A stretch of DNA of 7,730 nucleotides from Oscillospiraceae bacterium (GCA_900765125.1 CAAFQL010000277.1:1-7730); one strand, 5' to 3'; shown: positions 1 through 6,456, numbered from the stretch's first letter. The notes: generated by a model not told the origin, from the sequence alone. Made by a program: numbers and translations.

Positions 1-37
1 CAGCTGCTGCGGCTGCGATTCTCTTAAAGTTTGACAT
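1..37 (-). CDS. 5' end of a leftward gene of unknown function (partial)
   Basis: Only the first 12 codons are inside the window, reading MSNFKRIAAAAA on the minus strand from an ATG at 37-35. A GGAGG ribosome binding site lies at 49-45, seven bases from the ATG, and a good promoter lies just upstream, so this is very probably a real gene start. A short basic stretch (K5, R6) followed by an alanine run is compatible with the start of a signal peptide or membrane anchor, but the hydrophobic core is not visible, so that reading is only a guess. No product can be assigned. Confidence 0.7.
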   Translation of the reverse strand, partial: MSNFKRIAAAAA

Positions 38-72
38 TTTATTACCTCCAAGTGATTTTCAAATACCATTTT

Positions 73-101
73 ATTATACTATAAAACTTCCGTCAAGTCT
101 A
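73..101 (-). promoter_or_regulatory. Predicted sigma-A-type promoter for the leftward gene at 37
   Basis: On the minus strand there is a perfect TATAAT -10 (78-73), with TAGACT as -35 (101-96; four of six consensus bases) and a 17-base spacer. Transcription would start near 66, giving a leader of about 30 bases that includes the GGAGG at 49-45. A better-looking TTGACG hexamer (96-91) overlaps the -35 but is only 12 bases from the -10, so it is probably not the one used. Confidence 0.55.
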
Positions 102-276
102 TAGTTTTTTTGAAATTTTTTCAGATTCTCACATTTTTCACAAAGATAGCACTGCTTTTTCGTGTATCATGAATCCTATGACCCGGCATAACAGCGGTTT
201 AAAGCTATCAGGCAAGCATAAATGCTGTATAAAAAAATTTATTGATCACTGATTCTAATAAAAACGTTAAAATCTA

Positions 277-305
277 TTGACAATGAGTATCATATGAGTT
301 ATAAT
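277..305 (+). promoter_or_regulatory. Consensus promoter of the metK leader
   Basis: TTGACA at 277-282 and TATAAT at 300-305 are both perfect consensus hexamers with an ideal 17-base spacer. Transcription should start near 312, just before the first P1 strand of the SAM riboswitch at 316. Such a strong, apparently constitutive promoter fits a gene whose control is exerted downstream by transcription attenuation. Confidence 0.9.
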
Positions 306-315
306 AAAAATGTAA

Positions 316-418
316 CCTTATCAAGAGTGGCGGAGGAACTGGTCCTGTGAAGCCCGGCAACCTTTTGCAGCAATGCAAAAAAGGTGCTACATCCTGCGGT
401 GTCAACCGAGAGATGAGG
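316..418 (+). promoter_or_regulatory. SAM-I (S-box) riboswitch aptamer upstream of metK
   Basis: The leader carries the S-box signature. P1 is CCUUAUC (316-322) paired with GAUGAGG (412-418). It is followed by AAGAG and the conserved P2 region with GGCGGAGGAACUGGUCC, the GAAGCCCGGCAACC segment, and the J3/4 motif GGUGCUAC (383-390). P3 is CCUUUUGCA (361-369) with UGCAAAAAAGG (374-384), closed by a GCAA tetraloop. P4 is a short stem with CGGU (397-400) and ACCG (405-408) around a GUCA loop. The family is known to bind S-adenosylmethionine and switch off downstream genes when SAM is plentiful. Its position in front of the SAM synthetase gene makes this direct product feedback. Confidence 0.97.
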
Positions 419-449
419 ATTTCGTTTGTGAATCGAAATCAAGCACTCG
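407..449 (+). promoter_or_regulatory. Candidate antiterminator / linker hairpin of the S-box expression platform
   Basis: A 7-bp stem GAUUUCG (418-424) with CGAAAUC (434-440) sits exactly between the aptamer and the terminator. Just outside it, CGAG at 407-410 (3' side of P4) can pair with CUCG at 446-449 (5' arm of the terminator). Together these form a plausible antiterminator that would break P4 and the terminator when SAM is scarce. The 7-bp stem alone overlaps P1 by one base and could also persist in both states. The pairing is visible, but the switching role is inferred. Confidence 0.4.
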
Positions 450-474
450 TCTGTCGAGTGCTTTTTCATTTTTT
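441..474 (+). terminator. SAM-dependent intrinsic terminator in the metK leader
   Basis: AAGCACUCG (441-449) pairs perfectly with CGAGUGCUU (455-463) around a UCUGU loop. It is followed by UUU, CA and a run of U up to 474. The hairpin ends three bases before the metK Shine-Dalgarno sequence. In S-box leaders such a hairpin forms when SAM stabilises P1, ending transcription before the gene; this one has the expected position and shape. Confidence 0.9.
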
Positions 475-490
475 ATGGAGGAATGATAAA

Positions 491-1663
491 ATGAGTCGTT
501 ATTTATTTACGTCTGAGTCTGTTACTGAAGGGCATCCTGATAAGATCTGTGATCAAATTTCCGATGCTGTGCTTGACGCTATACTTGAACAAGATCCTAT
601 GGCACGTGTTGCGTGTGAAACCACTGTTACCACAGGTATGGTTCTCTGTATGGGAGAAATCACCACATCTGCAAGAGTGGATATTCCCCAGATTGCCCGT
701 GATGTCGTAATAGATATCGGTTACGACCGTGCAAAATACGGATTCGACGGATACACCTGCTCTGTTCTGACTGCAATAGACAAGCAGTCTCCCGATATTG
801 CTATGGGCGTAAACGATGCTATGGAAAGCCGTGGTTCAGATGAAGCTGATACAGGTGCCGGTGATCAGGGTATTATGTTCGGCTACGCCTGTGATGAAAC
901 AAAGGAACTTATGCCGCTGCCTATTTCACTGGCTCATAAACTTTGCATGAAGCTTACTGATGTTCGTAAACAAAATATTCTCTCATATCTTCGTCCCGAC
1001 GGAAAGGCTCAGGTAACTGTAGAATACGAGGATGGCAAGCCTATGAGAATAGACACAGTTGTTGTTTCTTCTCAGCACGCACCGGAAATACCATCAGAGC
1101 AGATCCACAGCGATATTATGAACTATGTATGCAAAGCAGTGCTCCCTAAAAATATGATCGACGAAAATACAAAGTTCTATATCAATCCTACAGGAAGATT
1201 TGTTATAGGCGGTCCTCAGGGTGACAGCGGACTTACAGGCAGAAAGATAATAGTTGACACTTACGGCGGATATGCACGTCATGGCGGCGGTGCATTCAGC
1301 GGCAAAGATCCAACCAAGGTTGACAGAAGCGCAACATACGCAGCAAGATACATTGCAAAGAATATTGTTGCAGCAGGTCTTGCTAAACGCTGCGAAGTTC
1401 AGCTTGCATATGCTATCGGTGTTGCAAATCCGGTTTCTGTACTGGTCGATACATTTGGTACAGGAACTGTTTCTGAGGAAGTTCTTGCAAATGCAGTAAG
1501 CAAGGTATTTAAGCTTACTCCAGGCGAAATTATCAAGATGCTTGATCTCCGTAAGCCACAGTACAAACGACTGGCTGCATATGGTCATATGGGTCGTGAA
1601 GATCTGGGAGTAGCATGGGAACGCTGTGACAAGACAGAAGTACTTCTGGCTGCTGTTAAATAA
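491..1663 (+). CDS. metK: S-adenosylmethionine synthetase (methionine adenosyltransferase)
   Basis: This 390-residue cytoplasmic enzyme makes S-adenosylmethionine, phosphate and diphosphate from methionine and ATP. The length is normal for bacterial MetK. Visible family marks are the N-terminal GHPDKICDQISDA (14-26, with the catalytic-site His14 and Lys17), the signature GAGDQGIMFGYA (122-133), and the glycine-rich phosphate-binding signature GGGAFSGKDPTKVDRS (265-280). The start is the ATG at 491: it gives the standard MSRYLFTSESV N-terminus and has GGAGG at 477-481, nine bases upstream. An in-frame ATG-less-likely extension back to a GTG at 347 would run through the riboswitch and its terminator and is not credible. 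Expression should fall when SAM is abundant, through the S-box leader. The gene appears monocistronic and ends 13 bases before the stop codon of a convergent gene. Confidence 0.98.
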   Translation: MSRYLFTSESVTEGHPDKICDQISDAVLDAILEQDPMARVACETTVTTGMVLCMGEITTSARVDIPQIARDVVIDIGYDRAKYGFDGYTCSVLTAIDKQSPDIAMGVNDAMESRGSDEADTGAGDQGIMFGYACDETKELMPLPISLAHKLCMKLTDVRKQNILSYLRPDGKAQVTVEYEDGKPMRIDTVVVSSQHAPEIPSEQIHSDIMNYVCKAVLPKNMIDENTKFYINPTGRFVIGGPQGDSGLTGRKIIVDTYGGYARHGGGAFSGKDPTKVDRSATYAARYIAKNIVAAGLAKRCEVQLAYAIGVANPVSVLVDTFGTGTVSEEVLANAVSKVFKLTPGEIIKMLDLRKPQYKRLAAYGHMGREDLGVAWERCDKTEVLLAAVK

Positions 1664-1676
1664 AATTAAACCAATT

Positions 1677-2954
1677 TCAAGACAAGAGCGTTTCTATTTC
1701 GGAACGCTCTTGTTTCATGTATTCTGAATTTTCATCTGAGGGACAAAATGTTGAATCATAGCTGTAAAGTGCTATTCCCAATCCCATATTTTTTACAATA
1801 GCCGTTTCCTTTGAGCTGACAGAATGATCTGTTATCCATTCATCACTGCCGCTGCCTGCGTAAATATCCTCTTTACCCATTTTATAAGTACATACGCCTA
1901 TTATAAGTTGAGTTTCACTGTTGGTCACAAGGCTTTCCCAGAGCTTTGCAGTTTCCTCAAAAGGAGCTGTTTCATTTTTCAGACCAAAATATATCTGAGG
2001 TACTATATAGTCGCAGTATCCTGTTTCACTACACCATTTCTGAACATCTGCATATTGTGTATTATTACCTTTTAACGTACCCTGCGGACTTATTCCAAAT
2101 AAAACATCAGGATTTTCATTTTTTACAGCATCATATATTTCCTTAACCATAAGACTGCACTGTTCTTGCCTGAATTCAGAAAGATTATTGCTGCTGCTTT
2201 CTGCAAAAGCTTCAGCGTCAAAATCTGTGCTTGCAGTAGGATAAAAATAATCATCTATATGAATGCCGTCCACCTTATAATTCCTGACTATCTCAGCAGC
2301 GCCATCTGCAATGAATTCACGCACTTCGGCATACGCAGGGCAAAGCCACCATCTGTCACCTATAAGTGATATGTAACTGTTCCTTGTTTCATCTGACGAA
2401 AACCACTTTTTCAATGTAAAACTGTCATTCATTTCTTCCATTTGTACATCAGATTGGCATCTCATTGGATTTATCCATGCGTGAAGTGACAGTCCTATCT
2501 CATGAGCAGCATTTACCATAATCTCAAGCGGATCGTATTCAATTTCATTTGACATGAAAAGTCCGCTTGAGAAAAGCTCCGATTTATAGTAAGCATCGCC
2601 AAAGGCACGTACATGTATATAAACAGTATTTATGCCAATAGACTGTGCATTCAAAAAGCGTTCTTTTATATCAGCAGTGAACTGCTCTTCTGTTTTATTC
2701 ATAAGAATATCGGGATAATCGTTTACCGTGAACCACATGGAATGCTGCGGATAAAAATTAATCGGCTTGTACTGTGAAAATTCTTCAGCCGCCTCACCTG
2801 TCGTTTCTATGCCAAGCTGTGCTGCGGTCTGTTCGTAATCATAAAGGTGAAGCCTTCCTGATGGATTATTTAACTCATCTTCCTTTTCCGAACAGCCTAA
2901 AAGAAAAATCGGCATTATTGCGGCAATGGATAGAATTTTAGAAAAACATTTCAT
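1677..2954 (-). CDS. GHL10/DUF187-type glycosyl hydrolase-like lipoprotein
   Basis: This is a predicted 425-residue exported lipoprotein. Residues 1-20 form a lysine-containing, hydrophobic signal peptide ending in the lipobox LLGC, with Cys21 as the lipidation site, followed by an acidic spacer. The rest resembles the GHL10 (DUF187, family 10 glycosylhydrolase-like) TIM-barrel family: VYIHVRAFGD (111-120), LHAWINPMR (157-165), VDGIHIDDYFYP (228-239, with the acidic pair Asp234/Asp235), FGISPQG (286-292) and DYIVPQIYFG (315-324). Escherichia coli DigH of this family cleaves denuded peptidoglycan glycan strands, so a cell-wall glycan role at the outer face of the membrane is a reasonable but unproven inference. 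The chosen ATG at 2954 has AAAGGAG at 2970-2964, nine bases away; a possible start at 2990 would place extra residues before the signal peptide. The gene converges on metK, and its last codons form the metK terminator. I saw no convincing promoter. Confidence 0.9.
   Translation of the reverse strand: MKCFSKILSIAAIMPIFLLGCSEKEDELNNPSGRLHLYDYEQTAAQLGIETTGEAAEEFSQYKPINFYPQHSMWFTVNDYPDILMNKTEEQFTADIKERFLNAQSIGINTVYIHVRAFGDAYYKSELFSSGLFMSNEIEYDPLEIMVNAAHEIGLSLHAWINPMRCQSDVQMEEMNDSFTLKKWFSSDETRNSYISLIGDRWWLCPAYAEVREFIADGAAEIVRNYKVDGIHIDDYFYPTASTDFDAEAFAESSSNNLSEFRQEQCSLMVKEIYDAVKNENPDVLFGISPQGTLKGNNTQYADVQKWCSETGYCDYIVPQIYFGLKNETAPFEETAKLWESLVTNSETQLIIGVCTYKMGKEDIYAGSGSDEWITDHSVSSKETAIVKNMGLGIALYSYDSTFCPSDENSEYMKQERSEIETLLS
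1682..1715 (+). terminator. metK terminator, lying inside the 3' end of the convergent lipoprotein gene
   Basis: A 13-bp stem pairs 1682-1694 with 1701-1713 around a six-base loop (UAUUUC), with one G-U pair. It is followed by only a short U stretch on the plus strand. It starts 18 bases after the metK stop. The same bases encode the final residues (about QERSEIETLL) of the lipoprotein on the other strand. On the minus strand the stem is not followed by a good U tract, so it looks better suited to metK than to the lipoprotein gene. Confidence 0.75.
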
Positions 2955-3075
2955 ATTGCTAAGCTCCTTTTTTATTTCAGTATATTGCATATGAGAAATA
3001 AAAATGCAGAAAATATGGAAGAATTCTGTATTCTACAACAGGCTGTACAAAGTAGATCGGTATAAATTCAAAAAA

Positions 3076-3109
3076 TGACAAATTGTCACGAAAAAAGCCA
3101 AAAGCTTTT
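3076..3109. repeat. Two adjacent inverted repeats upstream of the fhs promoter
   Basis: TGACAA-A-TTGTCA (3076-3088) is a perfect inverted repeat around one central base. Eleven bases further on lies the perfect 10-bp palindrome AAAAGCTTTT (3100-3109); the same stretch can fold as AAAAGC/GCUUUU with a CAAAA loop. Both lie just upstream of the fhs -35 box at 3117 in a divergent intergenic region. A regulator-binding site is possible, but I recognise no known operator consensus. Confidence 0.35.
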
Positions 3110-3116
3110 ATATTAC

Positions 3117-3145
3117 TTGCAATTGCGAGCAGAAAATGGTATAAT
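3117..3145 (+). promoter_or_regulatory. Promoter of the fhs-tsaE-tsaB-rpiB operon
   Basis: TTGCAA (3117-3122, four of six consensus bases) and a perfect TATAAT (3140-3145) are separated by 17 bases. Transcription would start near 3152, leaving a leader of about 43 bases with AAGGAGG at 3181-3187. The leader is too short for a riboswitch, so any specific control probably acts at the DNA upstream. Confidence 0.8.
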
Positions 3146-3194
3146 AAAAGTACGTATTATGAATGTGAATGCCATATAATAAGGAGGAAAACTT

Positions 3195-4865
3195 ATGCTC
3201 ACTGACATCGAAATCGCACAGCAAACAAAAATGAAGAAGATCGGCGACATAGCAAAGAGTCTTTCTATTGAAGAGGACGATATAGAATATTATGGTCACT
3301 ACAAGGCAAAGCTCTCAGAGGCGCTTTTCAAGAAGCTTGAAAGTAAGCCTGACGGCAAACTTATACTTGTAACTGCTATCAATCCAACTCCTGCCGGAGA
3401 AGGCAAAACTACTATAAGTGTAGGTCTTGCAGAAGCTATGGGACGTATCGGTAAAAATGCTGTTCTGGCGCTTAGAGAACCTTCACTGGGTCCTGTATTC
3501 GGCATTAAAGGCGGAGCAGCAGGCGGCGGCTATGCACAAGTCGTTCCTATGGAGGATATAAACCTTCATTTTACAGGCGATATGCACGCAATTACTGCCG
3601 CTAACAATCTCCTTTGTGCAATGCTTGATAATCATATGCAGCAGGGCAATGAACTGAGAATTGATCAGAGAAGAATTATGCTTAAACGTGTCCTTGACAT
3701 GAATGACAGAGCTCTCCGTAATACCGTTATCGGTCTTGGAGGAAAGATTGACGGCATTCCACGTTCCGACGGATTCCAGATCACAGTTGCATCTGAAGTT
3801 ATGGCTATACTCTGTCTATCAGCTAATCTTGCCGATATGAAGCAAAGACTGGGTAAGATACTCGTTGCATATGATCTGGACGGAAATCCCGTTTATGCTA
3901 AAGATCTGGGAGCACACGGTGCAATGACAGCACTTCTTAAAGATGCCCTCAAGCCAAATCTCGTACAGACACTGGAAAATACACCTGCATTTATCCACGG
4001 CGGACCTTTTGCAAATATTGCTCACGGCTGCAACTCTATCCGTGCAACACGTCTTGCACTTAAACTCGGAGACTACTGTATTACTGAAGCTGGATTCGGT
4101 TCTGACCTTGGTGCAGAGAAGTTCTTTGATATCAAGTGCCGTTACGGCGGTCTGACACCTGACTGCGTTGTACTTGTTGCAACGGTAAGAGCACTTAAAT
4201 ATAACGGCGGTGTTCCAAAGGCTGAACTTACAAATGAAAATCTTGACGCTCTTGAAAAGGGCATTGTAAACTTACAGGTTCACATCGAAAATATGCAGAA
4301 GTACGGAGTGCCTGTAGTAGTGGCAATTAACCGTTTTGCTACAGATACAGATGCAGAGCTTAAATTTATTCAGGAATACTGTGAAAAACTTGGTGCTGAC
4401 TTCTCACTGGCAGAAGTTTTTGCTAAGGGCGGCGAAGGCGGAAAGGATCTGGCAGAACAAGTTTGCAAGACGATTGAAACAAAAAAATCCGACTTCCACG
4501 TACTTTATGATACAAAGCTTTCTATTCCGGAGAAGATCGAAAAGATCGCAAAGGAAATTTATCGTGCCGAAGGCATTACAATTACAGCTCAGGCTGCAAA
4601 GGCTATTGCCCAGATAGAGGCTCTCGGTCACAGTGATCTGCCGATTTGTATTGCAAAAACTCAGTATTCTCTCTCAGATGATCCAACTCTTCTTGGTAAG
4701 CCTGAGAACTTCAAGATCACCGTCCGTGATGTAACACTCTCCGCAGGTGCAGGATTTATAGTTGTGCTTACAGGCAACATTATGACCATGCCCGGACTTC
4801 CAAAGTCACCGGCAGCACTGCGCATCGACTGCGATAATGACGGAAATATCACAGGTCTGTTTTAA
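3195..4865 (+). CDS. fhs: Formate--tetrahydrofolate ligase (10-formyl-THF synthetase)
   Basis: This 556-residue protein is the usual length for FTHFS. It joins formate to tetrahydrofolate using ATP, giving 10-formyl-THF for purine and formyl-Met-tRNA synthesis; in acetogens it is also a step of the Wood-Ljungdahl pathway. Visible marks are the P-loop-like TPAGEGKT (65-72), EPSLGPVFGIKGGAAGGGYA (95-114), the DINLHFTGDMHAI stretch (121-133) and the conserved C-terminal PGLPKSPAALRID. The ATG at 3195 has AAGGAGG ending seven bases upstream. It is the first gene of a tight four-gene operon. No other Wood-Ljungdahl or folate gene lies nearby, so the gene alone is no evidence of acetogenesis; a biosynthetic one-carbon role is the simpler reading. 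Confidence 0.98.
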   Translation: MLTDIEIAQQTKMKKIGDIAKSLSIEEDDIEYYGHYKAKLSEALFKKLESKPDGKLILVTAINPTPAGEGKTTISVGLAEAMGRIGKNAVLALREPSLGPVFGIKGGAAGGGYAQVVPMEDINLHFTGDMHAITAANNLLCAMLDNHMQQGNELRIDQRRIMLKRVLDMNDRALRNTVIGLGGKIDGIPRSDGFQITVASEVMAILCLSANLADMKQRLGKILVAYDLDGNPVYAKDLGAHGAMTALLKDALKPNLVQTLENTPAFIHGGPFANIAHGCNSIRATRLALKLGDYCITEAGFGSDLGAEKFFDIKCRYGGLTPDCVVLVATVRALKYNGGVPKAELTNENLDALEKGIVNLQVHIENMQKYGVPVVVAINRFATDTDAELKFIQEYCEKLGADFSLAEVFAKGGEGGKDLAEQVCKTIETKKSDFHVLYDTKLSIPEKIEKIAKEIYRAEGITITAQAAKAIAQIEALGHSDLPICIAKTQYSLSDDPTLLGKPENFKITVRDVTLSAGAGFIVVLTGNIMTMPGLPKSPAALRIDCDNDGNITGLF

Positions 4866-4873
4866 GAATCATT

Positions 4874-5332
4874 ATGAAATACAGTTTTATAACACACTCA
4901 GCAGAGGAAACTATAGCTTTAGCTGAGAAGATCGGTAAACTTTTAAAAGCAGGAGACTGCATAGCATATTATGGTGATTTGGGCGCAGGCAAAACTACCT
5001 TTACACGTGGTCTTGCCATGGGCCTCGGACTGCCTGACGTGGTCTCCTCTCCAACATTTGCCATTGTAAATGAGTATCATGGCAAAGGTAAAATATCCCT
5101 CTACCATTTTGATATGTACCGCATTGGAAACAGCGACGAACTGGAAACTACGGGTTTTTATGATTACCCCATAAACGAAAGCGTTTTTGCGGTGGAATGG
5201 GCGGAGAATATAGAAGATGCTTTTCCCGAAGATGTCATCCGCATCAATATAATTGGTGCAGGAGATGACATAAGAAAGATTACTATAGAAACTATTGAAG
5301 GAGATGAACGCTTTGCGTATACTGGGAATTGA
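4874..5332 (+). CDS. tsaE: tRNA threonylcarbamoyladenosine biosynthesis ATPase TsaE
   Basis: This 152-residue cytoplasmic protein is the P-loop ATPase that works with TsaB and TsaD to put the threonylcarbamoyl group on A37 of ANN-decoding tRNAs. It has Walker A GDLGAGKTT (34-42), the switch-like SSPTFAIVNEY (58-68), HFDMYR (78-83) and the VEWAE motif (107-111), all typical of the family. Its ATG lies eight bases after the fhs stop, and there is no recognisable Shine-Dalgarno sequence in that gap. Translation probably depends on ribosomes finishing fhs. Its 3' end overlaps the start of tsaB. Length and domain content are normal. Confidence 0.96.
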   Translation: MKYSFITHSAEETIALAEKIGKLLKAGDCIAYYGDLGAGKTTFTRGLAMGLGLPDVVSSPTFAIVNEYHGKGKISLYHFDMYRIGNSDELETTGFYDYPINESVFAVEWAENIEDAFPEDVIRINIIGAGDDIRKITIETIEGDERFAYTGN

Positions 5333-6005
5333 TACATCTGGAACAGTTGCAGCAGCTGCCATTTATGACAGCGAACAGGATATAGTTTTGGCACAGCAGC
5401 TTGTATATACAAAGCGTACACATTCGCAGGTAATACTTCCTCTGGCAGAAAGACTGCTTGAAGATACTGGACTTTCTCTTAATGAGGTCGATAAAATTGC
5501 AGTTGCAGCAGGTCCGGGATCTTATACAGGACTGCGTATCGGCATTGCAGCAGTAAAGGCTATGGCGTTTGCACTGGACAAGCCCTGCTGTGGCATTTCC
5601 ACACTTAAAGCACTCTGTACCGGAGCTTGTCCCGCAGTCGGCGGAATTGTCTGCGCTGTTATGAAAGCAAGAAAAGGTCTTGTTTATGCAGGAATGTATA
5701 ACTTTGACAATGATGGACAATCTGCTCCGCTTATGGACGATGCTCTTATGCCGGAAGAAGAACTTCTAAGCAAGCTTTCCGGACATGAAAAAATCACCCT
5801 TACAGGTGATGGAGCATCCGACTTTATGTATGAATATGCTCCGAAAAATACATTTCTTGCACCGGCAGAACTCAGGCTTCAGAATGGTGCAGGACTTTGC
5901 AGATGTGCAGTAAATTCGGAAAATCAAAAGCCATGCGAGCTTGAAGCAAAATACTTACAGCTTGTAAAAGCTGAAAAGGATAGACTTGATAACAACGTGA
6001 AGTGA
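5313..6005 (+). CDS. tsaB: tRNA threonylcarbamoyladenosine biosynthesis protein TsaB
   Basis: TsaB is the catalytically inactive ASKHA-fold partner that forms a dimer with TsaD and recruits TsaE for tRNA t6A synthesis. The 230 residues begin MRILGIDTSG, carry GPGSYTGLRIG (67-77) and end with the family-like AKYLQLVKAEKDR. I choose the TTG at 5313 because it gives the standard N-terminus and because AAGGAG at 5298-5303 is nine bases away. The ATG at 5304 directly abuts that AAGGAG, and the TTG at 5295 precedes it, so neither has a properly spaced site. With the TTG start the gene overlaps tsaE by 20 bases, suggesting coupled translation. The partner genes tsaD and tsaC, and rimI, which often follows tsaB, are not in the window. 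Confidence 0.95.
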   Translation: MRILGIDTSGTVAAAAIYDSEQDIVLAQQLVYTKRTHSQVILPLAERLLEDTGLSLNEVDKIAVAAGPGSYTGLRIGIAAVKAMAFALDKPCCGISTLKALCTGACPAVGGIVCAVMKARKGLVYAGMYNFDNDGQSAPLMDDALMPEEELLSKLSGHEKITLTGDGASDFMYEYAPKNTFLAPAELRLQNGAGLCRCAVNSENQKPCELEAKYLQLVKAEKDRLDNNVK

Positions 6006-6015
6006 GGTTTGACTT

Positions 6016-6456
6016 ATGAAAATTTATATCGGCTGCGATCATGCAGGCTACGAAATGAAAGCTGCTGTAAAGGAACTTCTTGAAAGCAAAGGACACACTG
6101 TCGAGGATATGGGCGGCGACGGAGGTCGTGTTGATTATCCTGTTATCGCTAAGAAAGTAGGAATGGCTGTTGCTGCTGATGAGAGTTCAAGAGGTATACT
6201 TATCTGCGGTACAGGTATAGGAATGTCTTTAGCTGCCAATAAGATCAAGGGAATCAGAGCTGCGCTCTGTGCAGACCATTTCTCAGCAAAGTACACAAGA
6301 CTTCATAATGACGCTAATGTAATGTGTATGGGCGCACGTACACTGGGCATAGGCGTTGCACTGGAGCTTACTGAATTGTTTATTGATACTCCATTTGAAG
6401 GCGGCAGACACGCAGTGCGTGTTGACCTTATACGTGAAATGGAAGAAGAATTTTAA
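6016..6456 (+). CDS. rpiB: Ribose-5-phosphate isomerase B / LacAB-RpiB family sugar-phosphate isomerase
   Basis: This 146-residue protein matches the RpiB/LacAB family in length and motifs. RpiB interconverts ribose 5-phosphate and ribulose 5-phosphate in the pentose phosphate pathway. Visible are GCDHAGYEMK (6-15, Asp8 and His9), ICGTGIGMS (63-71) with the catalytic Cys64, the ring-opening His97 in RLHNDANVMCMGAR, and Arg131/His132 near the C-terminus for phosphate binding. The ATG at 6016 has a GAGG at 6004-6007, eight bases upstream and overlapping the tsaB stop codon. It follows tsaB by ten bases and is the last gene of the fhs operon, just before a strong terminator. The catalytic Cys and a single gene rather than a LacA/LacB pair favour RpiB, but related allose or galactose 6-phosphate activities cannot be excluded. 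Confidence 0.95.
   Translation: MKIYIGCDHAGYEMKAAVKELLESKGHTVEDMGGDGGRVDYPVIAKKVGMAVAADESSRGILICGTGIGMSLAANKIKGIRAALCADHFSAKYTRLHNDANVMCMGARTLGIGVALELTELFIDTPFEGGRHAVRVDLIREMEEEF

Noticed and set aside
102..276. Possible small RNA or regulatory element between the left-edge gene and metK
   Set aside because: I see only chance-level repeats, such as GATAGC at 145-150 and GCTATC at 204-209, with no terminator, RBS or recognisable RNA fold.
347..490. In-frame N-terminal extension of metK by 48 residues
   Set aside because: It begins with a GTG inside the riboswitch aptamer and would translate the aptamer, terminator and Shine-Dalgarno region. The MetK family begins at MSRYLFTSESV, which has its own well-spaced RBS.
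1094..1588. Long minus-strand open frame inside metK
   Set aside because: It is antisense to a clear MetK coding frame, is cysteine- and serine-rich with no recognisable domain, and has no RBS or promoter of its own that I could support.
2955..2990. Upstream start adding 12 residues to the lipoprotein
   Set aside because: It would place MQYTEIKKELSN before a complete signal peptide. The AAAGGAG at 2970-2964 is correctly spaced for the ATG at 2954.
3022..3050. Minus-strand promoter for the lipoprotein (TTGTAC ... CAGAAT)
   Set aside because: Both hexamers are poor and spacing is 16; a TATACT at 2984-2979 is better but has no matching -35. The real promoter is not clear from sequence alone.
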